A stretch of 64,000 nucleotides of DNA, taken from contig NC_080162.1 in NCBI RefSeq assembly GCF_950295315.1, positions 75,213,843-75,277,842 on the forward strand. The letters run 5' to 3'. Positions 21,434 through 34,368 of this stretch are shown here, piece after piece (position 1 is the stretch's first letter; each line of letters starts with the position of its first letter). The translations under genes and the position numbers were made by a program. Source of the DNA: Erinaceus europaeus. Its lineage: Eukaryota; Chordata; Mammalia; Eulipotyphla; Erinaceidae. The notes under the pieces were generated by a model, which was not told the origin of the DNA, did not search any database, and saw only the letters and a program-made list of their open reading frames with translations.

Positions 21434-24400
21434 GTAAGGCCTCGAGAGCCCGCTGCTCAAATGGGGAAACTGAGGCCCAAAGAGGCGAAGTCACTCCTCC
21501 GAGAGACACCGTGACAGTCCGAGAGAGAAGCCCGCCACGGGCCAGGACTGCTCCTCGCCTGTTTGCCCTCGTTATAAGGGCGCTTACACTTTACAACTTT
21601 ACTTTTGGCAGCTGAGAAAGCAGACGGGGCGAATACTTGTCTAAGGCAGCCCAGAGTCGGGTAAATGGAGTTGGAGGTGCAGGATTTGGTGCCAGTAACC
21701 CAGCGTCGACTCTGGGCAGTTCTATAATTCATTCAGTAAATATTTACAGGGATCCACTCTGCGCAACCCTGTTGTCTGTGTAGGGAATGTGTAACGGTAT
21801 TAAGGCAGAAAAGCTTTGTAGAAAGAGCGTTTTAACTGTGGGAGAAATACAAAAGATAAGCACAAAAAAAATTACAGCTTCTTAGAGGATGAATGCTAGG
21901 AGAAAACAAAATGAGAGGGAGACTCTTAGAGCTTATTGAAGGGCACAGCTTAAATTGGGCTGGTAGATCTCACAGTACAATTTTTTTCTTTCTTTTTTTT
22001 TTTTTTTGGAGGCAGAGGTGGAAAGAGAGAGTAAAAGAGACCACAGCACTGAAACTTCCTTCAATGCTGTGGGGACTGGGCTCCAACCTGAGTGGCAGCA
22101 TATAGCAAAGCAGCACACTATCCAAGTGAGCTGCTCACTCGTTCATTCTTGAAATCTTCCACCTCTTTCTTCTCCCTACATCCTCCAACTGCAGTCAGCC
22201 ACACTTTCCATAGCCTTTGTTACTATTGCCACTGCCTGGAGCAGCCTCCTCTTCACTTTTGCCAGACCAAGTCATCCTAAAGTCACAACTTTAATATGTC
22301 ACCAGAAAGGACTTCACTGACTTCAGTGTAAGTCATCTCTTTCTTATTCACCATCACCAACAAACTTTTCTCCTTTCTTTCTTTTTTTAATTTTTTAATG
22401 TTTATCTGTTGGATAGAAACAGTCAGAAATTAAGAGGGAAGGGGGTGATAGAGAGGGAGAGAGACAGAGACACCACTTGTGCAGCTTTTCCCCTGTAGGT
22501 GGGGACCAGGGACTCGAACCTGGGTCTTTGCTCACTGTAACGTGTGCTCAACCAGGTGTGCCACCACCTGGCCCCATCTCATTTCTTTCTTAAGAGTATC
22601 AACAATTTATTGTATGTTTATGTTAGGAATTAAGAGTCTTTTTTTTCTGCCAAGGGCCGTTTGGATATGTATAACATCATTCACAGGCCATACAAAATTA
22701 TCAACTGAAAAAATATCACTTCATGTTGCTCAAAAAAAAAAACCGAAAACTAGATTTATTGAATTTGAAGTCACGCCTGCGGTTGCCTTGGCAGAGCCAG
22801 ATCAAATGATTTCACCAGCTTTATGTGACTCCACCCCACCCAGTGGCCAGACATTCCCCACCCCTGATTTACATATATATTTCTCCCAGTTGGATTGTGA
22901 GTCTCTTGAAGGTAGAGCCTTGTCCTTCTTACTCACTCTTTTATACCAGTGGCAAGTAGAAAGTCTGATGCTTTGTGGCCTTTCAATAGTATTTGGGGAT
23001 GAATGAATGAATGCCATGCTGAGAGTAACAAAAATCAGAGTCCTTACTCCTGAGGCATAGCAGATTGAGGAAACAGCCAGTACAAAGACAAGGAAGTGGG
23101 AAAGCACATTCAAGGAAAAGTAAAAACTTTAAGTAGCTCAAATTCTAGGTGGGAGGCAGGGAAGGGGGGATTGTGATGGCAGGGGGCTAATGAAAGGATC
23201 CTAGTGAATGAGGCATTAACATTGCTCCTCATGCTGAAGTGAATGGAGATGGAGGTAGAAAGGCGCTCTTTGCTGAAGGAACAGTGAGAGTAAAGGCATA
23301 GCTAGGGATAATAAATATAGAGCATGTTTGGGAAATAGCAAGGGACCTAGCATGGTTGGGGCAGAATGGAGCCGGACCTGCAGGGTCAGACCCAGAAGGC
23401 TAGATTTCACTGCACATTGCTAACCCCCCTGACTCTCTTTGGTGAACTCCCTCCCATCTTTGTATCCTTTCTAATCCTTGGATGGCCTAAACCTTACCAC
23501 ACTCACATTATCCCATATAGGGCGCTTTGGAAATCAGGCTGATCACTTCTTGGGCTCCTTGGCATTTGCAAAGCTGTTGAACCGCACCCTGGCTGTACCT
23601 CCTTGGATTGAATACCAGCACCATAAACCTCCATTCACCAATGTGAGTATATCCCACTAACACTGGTTCTTGTCCACCCTTCCCCAGTCCTGCTCACTCT
23701 GCTTGACCTCCAGTCCTTCCTTGAGCTTCACCTCCCTCCCTTCTAAGCCTGCCCTGCCCCCTACTCAGAACTGTTTTCTCTAGAATAATAGTAACTAGCA
23801 CGTATCCATTGCCTGCTGTCTGCTAGACATGCATGAAAATTAAGTTCTCGGGGCCAGGCGGTGGCACACCTGATTAAGCACACACTTGACAGAGCGCAAG
23901 GTCCCAGGTTCAAGCCCCTGGCTCCCACCTGCAGAGGGAAAGCTTCATGAGTGGTGAAGCAGAGAGAGCTGCAGCTCTCTCTCTGTCTCTCTCCCTCTCA
24001 GTCTCTCCCTTCACTCTCATGTCTCTCTGTCTCAAATAAATAGAAAAGCATATTTAAAAAAAGAAAGAATATTTTAAAAATTAGCTTTTTCCTTATTACA
24101 GCCCTATAAGGACACTGTGGTTGTAGACAGGACCAGCAAGACAGCTCACCTAGATCAAAGAGCCTGACATCATGGCCTGACTTACTGTACTGTCTGGGCA
24201 TGGTACTCAGTCTCTTTGTGCCTCGGCTTCAGCTTTATTGTATTTGATTTTTTAATTCTCTTTGATACATATTTTTTCAAACTTTATTTATTTTATTGGA
24301 TAATGCAGAGAGAAATTGAGATGGGGTGGTAGGGAGAGAGACAGAGAGAAACCTACAGCCCTGCTCCACCACTCGTGAAGCTTCTCCCCTAAAGGTGAGA

Positions 24401-27400
24401 AGCTTCAACCCCAGGACCTTGCCTATGGTAACATACGTGTTTAAATACTGATTTACAAAATTACATGTCAATAGGGATATAATTCCATACTGTTCCGACC
24501 ACTAGAGTTCTGAATCCCCAATGCCTTCACTGCAAGGCACAGCAGTTCTAAGATTGCAGACAGGAATTAACTGTCATTTCTACAACTATCTATCTACATT
24601 TGCACATAATTGCCTTCCCCCCCCCCCGCCTTTTTCTTCCAGATCCCATCTTCTCTTCCCCTCCAAGTCACTCAACCCTGTTACTACCTCCCACTGTCCC
24701 TCCCTTTTTCCTCCTCTCTCTCCAGATCCTGATGGAACTAGAGTTCAGAGCCCTTTCATCCTCTTTCTACTATCACTTCTCCCTCTCCCATCAGAGTATG
24801 GATCAAAATTATTTTGGGGGCGCAGAAGAGATCTGGCTTCTGTGATTGCTTCTCCGTTGGACATGGATTTTGACAGGTTGATCCATACCCCAGCCTGCAT
24901 GAAAGGCTTTTTGTATCATCATTATAGTATCTCCTCAGTTCTCAATTTCATCCTTAAAATATATTGGTAAGGGGATTGGGTGGTGATGCACCTAATAAAG
25001 TGTACATGCTATGATGCATGAGGATCCAGGTTCAAGCCCCCAGTCTCCCACCTGCAGAGGAGAAACTTCACATGCAGTGGAGCAGTGCTGCAGGCATTCC
25101 CCCCCCCTTACACTCTCACCAGGAATGGTGGAGTCATGCAGGTACCAAGCCCTAGTGATAACCTGATGGCAAAAAATAAAATAGATTGGTAATTTTTTTT
25201 TTAATTTTTATTTATTTATTTTCCCCTTTTTTGTTGCCGTTTTTTGTTGTTGTTGTTGTTGTTATTGATGTCATCGTTGTTAGATAGGACAAGGAGAAAT
25301 GGAGAGAGGAGGGGAAGACGGGGGGCGGGGGGAGAGAAAGATAGACTCCTGCAGACCTGCTTTACCGCCTGTGAAGCGACTCCCCTGCAGGTGGGGAGCT
25401 GGGGGCTCGAACCCGGATCCTTAGGCCAGTTCTTACGCTTTGCACCATGTGCGCTTAGATTGGTAATAATTGTTACCATTTCCACAATGATTTAGTGATT
25501 GTGGGTTGCCTTGAACACTGTATCTCCCCCTTGGAAGCAATTTAACTGGGAGGTGTTATGCTCCGATATATATTTTTTATTAATTTATTATCGTATAAAG
25601 ACAGAAATTGAGAGGGGAGAGGGAGATAGAAGGAAAGAGACAGAGAGACACCTGCAGTCCCGCTTCACCACTTATGGACCTTTCCCCATGCAGGTGGGGA
25701 ACCAGGGGCTTGAACCCAGGCCCTTGCGCATTGTAATGTGTGTGCTTAACCAAGTGTGTTACTGCCTAGCACCTGCTCTCATATTTTGCACTCACTGTTT
25801 TAGTCTAGACATTGCCCAGTTGTCTCCTTCTGACCTAACCTGTTTTTTGTTACCACCTTAGCCAGGAGACTTCACTTACTTTCTACAGGTTACTCAGCTG
25901 TCCCACTTGGGCTCCCCATCCCCACTGGGGTGTTCTTACAGATGTCACCAGAGTCCTGAGAATTGCCAAATACAAATGTCACTTCTCAGTCTTCATCTCA
26001 TCTGACCTCCCAGTGACTCCTGACCTCCTAAACCTCTCTTCTTCCTAATCAGTCCTACTCCTCGCCCCCATAAGCTTCTAAGAACGTTACCCACCTAAAC
26101 TCGTAGAACATGTTTAGGAATCCCTGTCATATATGGTAAATCTCTCATTTTTTTAAATATTGTTTTATTTATTAATGAGAGGGCTAGGAGGAGAGAGAAA
26201 GAACCAGACTTCACTCTGGTACATATGTTGCCAGGGATCGAACTCAGGACCTCATACTTGAGAGCCCAGCACTTTATCTACTGCACCACCTCCCAGACAT
26301 AAATCTCATACTTTATTTCATGAATGTTCTAAAAAATTTTTGAAAATTTTAAGATTTATGTATTTATGATAGAGAGAACCAGAGCATCTCTCTGGCATTT
26401 TGTGATGCCAGGGATTAAACTGGGGAGTTAATGTTTGTAGACCTAGAACTTTAGAAGACTGAGTGATGGCACACATGCTACAGTCTAAAAGGACCCAGGT
26501 TCAAACCCCTGATCCCCAACTGCAGGGGGGAAACTCCATAAGCAGTGAAACTACTATAGTTTTTTCTTCTTTCTCTGTTTCCCTTTTCCTTTGAACTTCC
26601 CTCTATCTCTGTTCAATAAATACATATAAATTAAAAAAATAAAAACCAGCACTTTAGCCACTGGGCTACTTCCTAGCCCACATAAAGTTTTTTATTTTTA
26701 AATACAGGGGGTCGGGTGGTAGTGCAGCGGGTTAAGCGCACGTGGCGCAAAGCGCAAGGACCTGCATAAGGATCCTGGTTCGAGCTCCCAGCTCCCCACC
26801 TGCAGGGGGTCACTTCACAAGTGGTGAAGCAGGTCTGCAGGTGTCTTTATCGCCCCCTCTCTGTCTTCCCCTCTGTTCTTGACTTCTCTCTATCCAACAA
26901 CAACATCACTGGCAACAATAAAAGTAACGACAACAAGGGCAACAAAATGGGAGAAATGGCCTCCAGGAACAGTGGATTGGTAGTGCAGGTACAGAGCCCC
27001 AACAATAACACTGGAGGCAAAAAAAAAAATACATAGGTAAATATAATCATTATTCATATCTATATAGAGAGAGATATGCCATCACTATTTAAGTCTCTAT
27101 ATAGATATAAATAGTAACTATTCACTTCTATTTTTTTCACGTCTATTTTTGAGATTAAATTGTTTTATGCAGGGAGTCGGGCGTAGCACAGAGGGTTAAG
27201 CGCACGTGGCGCAAAGTGCAAGGACTGGCTAAGGATCCCGGTTCGAGCCCCCGGCTCCCCACCTGCAGGGGAGTCACTTCACAGGTGGTGAAGCAGGTCT
27301 GCACATGTCTGTCTTTCTCTCCCTCTCTCTGTCTTCCCCTCCTCTCTCCATTTCTCTCTGTCCTATCCAACAATGACGACATCAACAACAATAACTACAA

Positions 27401-30400
27401 CAATAAAACAACTAGGGCAACAAAAGGAAATAAATAAATATTTAAAAAAATGTTTTATGCAGCATAGGAAGTGGCTCAGTGGCTAAAGTGCTGTTTTATT
27501 TTTTATTATATTTATTTATTGGATAGAGACAGAAATCCAGAGGAAATAGAAAGAAGAGACACCTGCAGCACAGCTTCACTGTGTGAAGCTTCCTATTTTT
27601 GCTTTTCCTTTCTTTTTTCTCTCTGATAGAAAGCGAGAAACAGAGAGAGGACAAGATCCCACAGCACTGTCATTAATGTGCGGCAAAGCAAGAGCGTTCT
27701 CCAAGTGAGATATTTAGCTGACTTTTCCAAGATTTATTTCTTTTTTTTTTTACCAGAGCACTGCTCAACTGTGGTTTATAGTGGTATGGAGGATTGAACC
27801 TGTGAATTCAGAGCCTTAGGCATGAGAGTCTCTTTGCATAACCATTATGCTATCTACTCCCCGCCTTTTTCCAAGATTTATCTACTGCCATTTTTATTTA
27901 CTTATTATTATTTATTTTTTTTTAGATAGAGGCAGAGAGATATTGAAAGAGAACACAGTATCAAAGCTTCCTTCAGTGTTGTGGTAGCTGGACTTGATCC
28001 TGGGTCACACACATGGCAGCGCAGCATATTATCAAAGTGAGCCATTTTGTTAGCCTCGTTTATTTATTTACAGGAGTGTGGGGTGGGGGAGAACCAGAGT
28101 AACACTCTGGTCCTTATGATGCCAGACTTCAAACCTGGCATGCTTATAAGTCCTATATTCATCTACTGTCCACCTCTCAGGTTGCAAAGTTAACTTTTTT
28201 TTTTTTTTTTTTTTTTTTTTAAGTACAGTACTACCCAGCTTCTGGTGCAAGATTTCTTATATTTCCTTTGTGGCACTGAGCATCTTTGTATGCAACTGTT
28301 GGTGCAAAATTCAAGAACTTCTCTAGGGTAAATAAATATGATGGAAGGTTTGTTTTTGGTGTATTTATTTCTGAGACAGGGAAGAGAGAGAGAGAGGAAG
28401 AACACCAAATCACCAAATCATCAGTCTGGCACATGTGATAACCAGGGATCAAGTCGGAGCCTCCTGTTTGCAAGTCCAAAGCTTTATCCAGAGCATCACC
28501 ACCTGGGCTTCAGAAGGTGCTTTTTAAATTCTATGAGATCTATTCGATTGCATTCCAAAGTGATTGTGCCAAATGTGCATTTCTATTAGCAGCCATGTAT
28601 GAAAGGGCCTATTTCTCTATATTCTTTCCAACATTATAGTTAGCTTTTAAGTTTTTTTTTTTAAGAGTTTATTTATTTATTTTTGAGAAAGAACCCAGAC
28701 CTTTGTGTACAGTGAGATATGCACCCAACTAGATGAGCTATCTCCCAGCCCTCTGTACCTTTTGAATTTTGTTTTGGTTATTTGGGCTTTTTTTTTTTTT
28801 TTTTTGCCTCCAGGGTTATTGCTGGGGCTCAGTGCCTGCACCATGAATCCACTGCTCTTGGAGGCCATTTTTTTCTCTTTTGTTATGGTTGTTTTTATCA
28901 TTGTTGTGGTTATTATTATTGTTGCTATTGATGTCGTTGTTGGATAGGACAGAGAGAAATGGAGAGAGATGGGGAAGATAGACACCTGCAGACCTGCTTC
29001 ACCGCCTGTGAAGCGACTCCCCTGCAGGTGGGGAGTCGGAGGCTCAAACCGAGATCCTTAAGCCAGTCCCTGCGCTTTGTGCCACCTGCATTTAACCCGC
29101 TGCACTACCGCCTGACTCCCTGGGCTTCCTTTAATGTGAACTGTTTGCTCCTATCCTTTGCCCATATTTTCCACTATGCTGTTTGTCTTTTTTTCATTAG
29201 ATCACCAGGCAGATCTTTTTTTTGTTGTTTACTTGTTTGTTTGTTTGTTTAAATCAGAATACTGCTTAGCTCTGGCTTATGGTGGTTCTGGGGTTTATTT
29301 TATTTATTTACTTTTAAATATTTTTATTTATTTATTTTAATGAGAGAGAGAGAAGAGATACTATCTTTCCAGCCCCAGCAAGCAGTTTTTAATAAGAGGG
29401 ACATTGCTATTTTTTAGTTGTTAGATGTGTTCTCCCAGCCTATCTCTGTTCTAAATGGACTCCTTTGCCAAAATTTTTTCCTTCCTTCCCCCCTCCCCTT
29501 TTTTTTAAATTTTTTGCCACCAGGGTTATTGCTGGGGTTTGGTGTCTGCATTAATGCTCCTAGCAGCCAATTTTTTTTTCTGTCTACTTTTTATTTGATA
29601 TGACAGAGAAATTGAGAAGGGAGGGAAGATAGAGGAGAGAGAAAGATAAGACACCTGCAGACCTGCTTCACCACTCATGAAGCATTCCTCCTGCAGGTGG
29701 GGAGCGGGGCCTCCAACCCAGGTCCTTGAGCTTAGTACTATGTGAGCTTAGCTGGGTGGCCCTTTCCCTTCTTTATTCTTTTTTCTTCTCCCCTTTTTTC
29801 TTTCCTCCCCCCCTACTCCAATATTCACTTATTTATTAATGAGGAAGGAGGAGAGAGAAAATGCACTGGAGCAACACTCTTTCATGTGTGATGCCAAGGG
29901 TCAAACTCACAACTCATGCCTTAGCCCCTGTACCACCTCCTGGGCTACTACCAAACTCTTCCATGGGCATGTAGTGTGAGCAATGTGGTTCTGTGAATAT
30001 AATGTGTCTTTAATAAATGTCTCTGCCCCTCCTTTCCCTGTAGCTTCATGTATCCTACCAGAAGTACTTCAAGCTTGAGCCACTCCAGGCCTACCATCGG
30101 GTCATCAGTCTGGAGGCCTTCATGGAGAAACTGGCACCCACACATTGGCCCCCTGAGAAGCGGGTAGCATACTGCTTTGAGGTGGCAGCCCAGCGAAGCC
30201 CTGATAAGAAAACGTGCCCAATGAAGGTGAGTCTAGAGGGCCCTTTCTGCCTGTTTCTTATCTTCTCGAGGACCCTGACACTCTGGGTAATGGCAATATG
30301 TGGGGAAAGGGCACAAGAAAGATGGAGGTATCATTCTCATTTGTAGCCTTTGTCAGCATTGTCACCTTGGGCAGAGGACTTTGTTACTTCTGAGCCTCTA

Positions 30401-33400
30401 TTTCTAGTAAAGACAGCCCTTGCTTTATCTTGCTCTTGAAGTATCACAAGGACCAAGTGTAAGAATGTTTGTAAAGAGTAAAACCTCATGGCAGTAATAA
30501 TTGCTAATTTTTACATAGTACTTACTGCATGCCAGATATCATGCCAGATTTTTTATGTGCTTGCTTGTTTATTTATTTTGCCACCAGGACTATCATCACT
30601 ATCATTATCATTAGGACTCAGTGACTACACTGCTCCACCATCCCTAGCATATATTTTTATTCTCCATTTTCTTTCTTTTCTTTTCTTTTTTTTTTCTTTT
30701 TTCTTTTCTTTTTTCTTTTTTTTAATATTTATTTTATTTATTCCCTTTTGTTGCCCTTGTTGTTTTATTGTTGTTATTATTATTGTTGTTGTCGTTGTTG
30801 GATAGGACAGAGAGAAATGGAGAGAGATGGGGAAGACAGAAAGGAGGAGAGAAAGATAGACACCTGCAGACCTGCTTCACCCCATGTGAAGCGACTCCCC
30901 TGCAGGTGGGGAGCCGGGGTTCGAACCGGGATCCTTATGCCGGTCCTTGTGCTTTGCGCCACCTGTGATTAACCCGCTGCGCTACAGCCCGACTCCCTTC
31001 TTTTTTTTTAAATAGAGAATGAGAGACAGGGAGAGAGAAACCAAGAGGAGGAGAGGCACCTACAGTACTGTTCCACCACTTGGGAAATTCACTCACCCCC
31101 GCCCCCCAGGTGGGTGTGATCTACTGGGTTTGCAACCACTAGGCCCCCCTATTCTGGGAGCTTTACACATTTCAATCCACTTGATTCTCAAATTGTTTCA
31201 TGAGAAAAGTACCATTAGTATCCCTGTTTTATAGAGAAACCACTGAGCATTGCACAGATTCAGTATTTAACCTGAAGTCAAATAGCAAATAAATAGTGTA
31301 ACTGGGATTCAACCCTAGGTTGATTCTTTTTTATTATTATTATTATTGAGGGAAGTAGTGGTTTATAGTCAACAGTAAATACAGTAGTTGGTACATGTGT
31401 AACATTTTTCAGTTTTCTGCATAACACTATTAACCCCCACCTGGGTCCTCCTCCACCATCATGCACCAAGACCTGGCCTCCTCCCCCAAATCCCCAGTCC
31501 TTTACTTTAGTGCAATATACCAATTCTGTTGTCTACCCTCTTAACTTGTATACTTTCCTGCCTCAGGAAATTCAAAGCTATCTTATTTTATTTGTAGAAA
31601 TTTTTGGGTTTCAAGCTAGTGAGATAGCATAATGGTTATGCAAACAGACTTTCATGCCTGAGGCTCTTAAACCCCCCGGTTCTATCCCCAGCACCATTAT
31701 AAGCCTGAGCTGAGCAGTACTGTGGTTTTTTTTCTCTATCTCTTTCTCTTGTTCTATTTCTCATTCAAATAAAAATAAAATATTAAAATAAATAAAAGAA
31801 ATTTGTGGGTTTCTGACATTTTGGGGATATGAACAATCCCTATTGTATCTTTGAGTACTTACATCAAAATCTAGGGAGGGTGGTTATAAAAGCTATGAAA
31901 TTTAAGAAAGGAGATCTGGCTTATACCTCTAACACTGCCCCTATTTACTGTGTGACCTTAGGCAAGGGTCTTACCCTGCCTGTTTTATCCCTGATTTCCA
32001 TCTTGAAGATAAAGTCATCGGATTAGCTAATCTTGAAAGTCTTTTGACACCTTAGTCTGTGGTCCAAAATCTGAGGTCGACTCTTCCTAGAACCTACCAA
32101 TACAGTAGGTTCAGAGCATGGTATGTGAGCAAGAAGACTCCTTCAGACATCATAGTGAACACCTGTTGGAGTCCAGACTGCAGACCAAGCTATCCTCCTC
32201 AGCTCCCACCCCAGGAATTAACAAAGTGACTTTCCTACTGGTCCTCCTATGAAGGAGTTTTAGTATGAATAAAATTGCCTAAGGTCCCCACACCCACACT
32301 TCTATAGTCCCATTTCCAGATGACTCCTTCTCTTCCTCTCTGTAAGCCTTGGATCACATTCTTTCTGCAGGAAGGAAATCCCTTTGGCCCATTTTGGGAT
32401 CAGTTTCATGTGAGTTTCAACAAGTCAGAGCTTTTTGCAGGCATTTCCTTCAGCACCGCCTACAAAGACCAGTGGATCCAGAGGTACTTGCTGGGAGCTG
32501 TGTTGCTGGGATGGGGGAGGGGCATGGGGCCCATTGGAATTGAGCAGTTTCCTAGCCCTCTCCCCCTTCTACCACACCCTCATGCATGAGACCAAAGGTG
32601 GGGCTTTCTGTCTGTTGAACTTGGGATCCTGTATGATCTGTTCCATTTCAATGCCTGACACAGTGGAACGTTGACCTGCCACGAAGTTGAGCAAGAGTTT
32701 ATCAACTGATAAAGGATGTCATAAAAAGAGTATTGTGCAGTCACACAAGTCTCAATTTCCTCCTCTAGGCGTGAGAATCACTCCCCTATTACCTTCCTCT
32801 TCACGAGGTGAAAATTGGAAACAGCTTCTAGAGATGACCAACTTCAGATGCAGACTAAGAAATGATATCATCCTGATAATAATTGGTTGTGCTTTATTAA
32901 TTGCACTCCAGTAGGCCCTATTAAAAAAATGGGTTAGCAGGGCATTGACACATACTGTGAAATATTTATAGGGCGTCTATGATGTATGAGACATGGTATT
33001 CAAAGGCCAGAGATGTTATATATACACATATATAAAAATGAAGAAGACCAAGTCTAGCCTTCAAGAGCTGTAGTCTAATTATAATGTTAACTAACCTAGT
33101 GCATTTGCCCTGACACTCTAGCCTGCCAAGAAAGTATGTGTAGGTTCAGAAGTTAAGGCTTGGGTTAGGAATTGTGAGGAGCTTATCAATTAGTTCATGT
33201 ATAGTAATGGTACGTAGCATTCGACTGGGGCAAAGACAGAGTTATGTAGAGAGATTAGTGCAGCATCAAGAAAATATAGAACTGAGCTCTGATTTATCCT
33301 GCCTCTTTCTCAGATGACCTGAATAAACCACTCCAGCTTTCTGGTCTGAATATCTTTTTTAGTTTGGTGAAGATACACTGTGCTATGCCCTAGTACATAA

Positions 33401-34304
33401 AATACATGGCACATAGTAGGGGATCAACCTAGTCTAGTAATATTATCTACTTTATTTTATGAAGGCTTTTAATAATTTCATGAAGTGGGTATTATGATCA
33501 GTTTTCATTGGTGAGGAAACTAAGCTCAGCGACATTAAATAGTTTACCCAGTGCAATGCTGAGTGGGCAGCAGGGATTTGGGGGGGGTGGGTCTGTATGC
33601 AAATCTTTAATAGATAATAAGAGCTAATGTTAATTTAGTGTCTACCATCTGACAGACACTTTTCTCTTTTATTTTTAAAGTTATTCATTAGAGAGAGAGA
33701 AGGAAAAGGAGGGAGAATCAGAGCATCACTCTGCTACATGTGATGCCAGGGCTCAAAGTCAGGACTTCCAAACATTCAAAAATGTTTGAGAGGCTAATAC
33801 TTTATCCACTGTACCACCACCCAAGCTGTACCATAGATTGTTCTAAGCCTCTGTTTCACTTCCTAAGTCTTCTAATAGCTCATTTAATCTTTCCACAAGT
33901 CTATGGAACAGGTGTTGTTGTTGTTGTTGTTGTTGTTGTTATGAAGCTGAGAGGAGTGAAGTCAATTGCCCGAGGTCACAAAGATGGAAGTAGCAGAGCT
34001 GGAATTTAAATTTAGGCAATCTAGAGTCCAGAGTACTCATTTTTTTTTTAATTTCTTTATTGGGAAATTAATGTTTTACATTCGACAGTAAATACAGTAG
34101 TTTGTACATGTATAACATTCCCCAGTTTTCCAGAGTACTCATTCTTAATTACTGCAAAGAACTGTGCTTTCCAGCTCACTTCTTTTTTTCTTTCTTTCTT
34201 TCTTCCTTTCTTTCTTCCTCTCTCTTTTCCTTTCTTCCTCTCTTCCTCTCTCTTTTTCTTCCTTTCTTCCTGTCTTCCTCTCTTTCTCTCTTTCTTTCTT
34301 CCTC

Positions 34305-34368
<64 letters not shown>

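Larger units (their letters stand above)
20540..21500. promoter_or_regulatory. CpG-island bidirectional promoter of PLAGL2 and POFUT1
   Basis: GC and CpG density rise sharply here, peaking at about 20870-21290. The PLAGL2 exon 1 donor (20997, minus) and the POFUT1 ATG (21301, plus) lie about 300 bases apart in divergent orientation, so both start sites must fall within this island. Visible elements are GC boxes (GGGGGCGG near 21134, GGGGCGGG at 21225-21232) and a ZNF143-like site at 21087-21102. No TATA box is evident, as usual for CpG-island promoters. Confidence 0.85.
21434..23520 (+). other. POFUT1: POFUT1 intron 1
   Basis: Donor GTAAGG, acceptor CCCATATAG. It holds a type F element and one type B SINE. 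The rest (21434-21984, 22580-23520) is unassigned. Confidence 0.9.
23643..30043 (+). other. POFUT1: POFUT1 intron 2
   Basis: Donor GTGAGT, acceptor CTTTCCCTGTAG. Filled with SINEs and two old L1 3'-end fragments. The non-repeat stretch 25775-26150 shows nothing I can name. Confidence 0.9.
30227..32370 (+). other. POFUT1: POFUT1 intron 3
   Basis: GT-AG intron with a type A SINE inside a type B-like SINE, a MIR, an L1 3' end and a type C SINE. 31786-32370 is otherwise unassigned. Confidence 0.9.
33490..34028 (+). repeat. MIR fragments, interrupted
   Basis: MIR-like text at 33495-33590 (GGTGAGGAAACTAAGCTCAG). A second MIR at about 33840-34028 (GAGGTCACAAAGATGGAAGT) is interrupted by a reverse type D SINE (33667-33828) and a (TTG) run. 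Confidence 0.6.

Noticed and set aside
20891..21514. 207-aa plus-strand ORF in the CpG island
   Set aside because: Arg/Pro/Gly-rich translation typical of a GC-rich non-coding promoter. It is out of frame with the POFUT1 start and runs through its splice donor.
24521..24970. 149-aa plus-strand ORF
   Set aside because: It is the reverse of an L1 3'UTR fragment and has no protein features.
26707..26790. tRNA genes at SINE heads with A-box and B-box sequences
   Set aside because: The heads are SINE promoters without a foldable acceptor stem or anticodon arm, and they recur with the SINE body attached.
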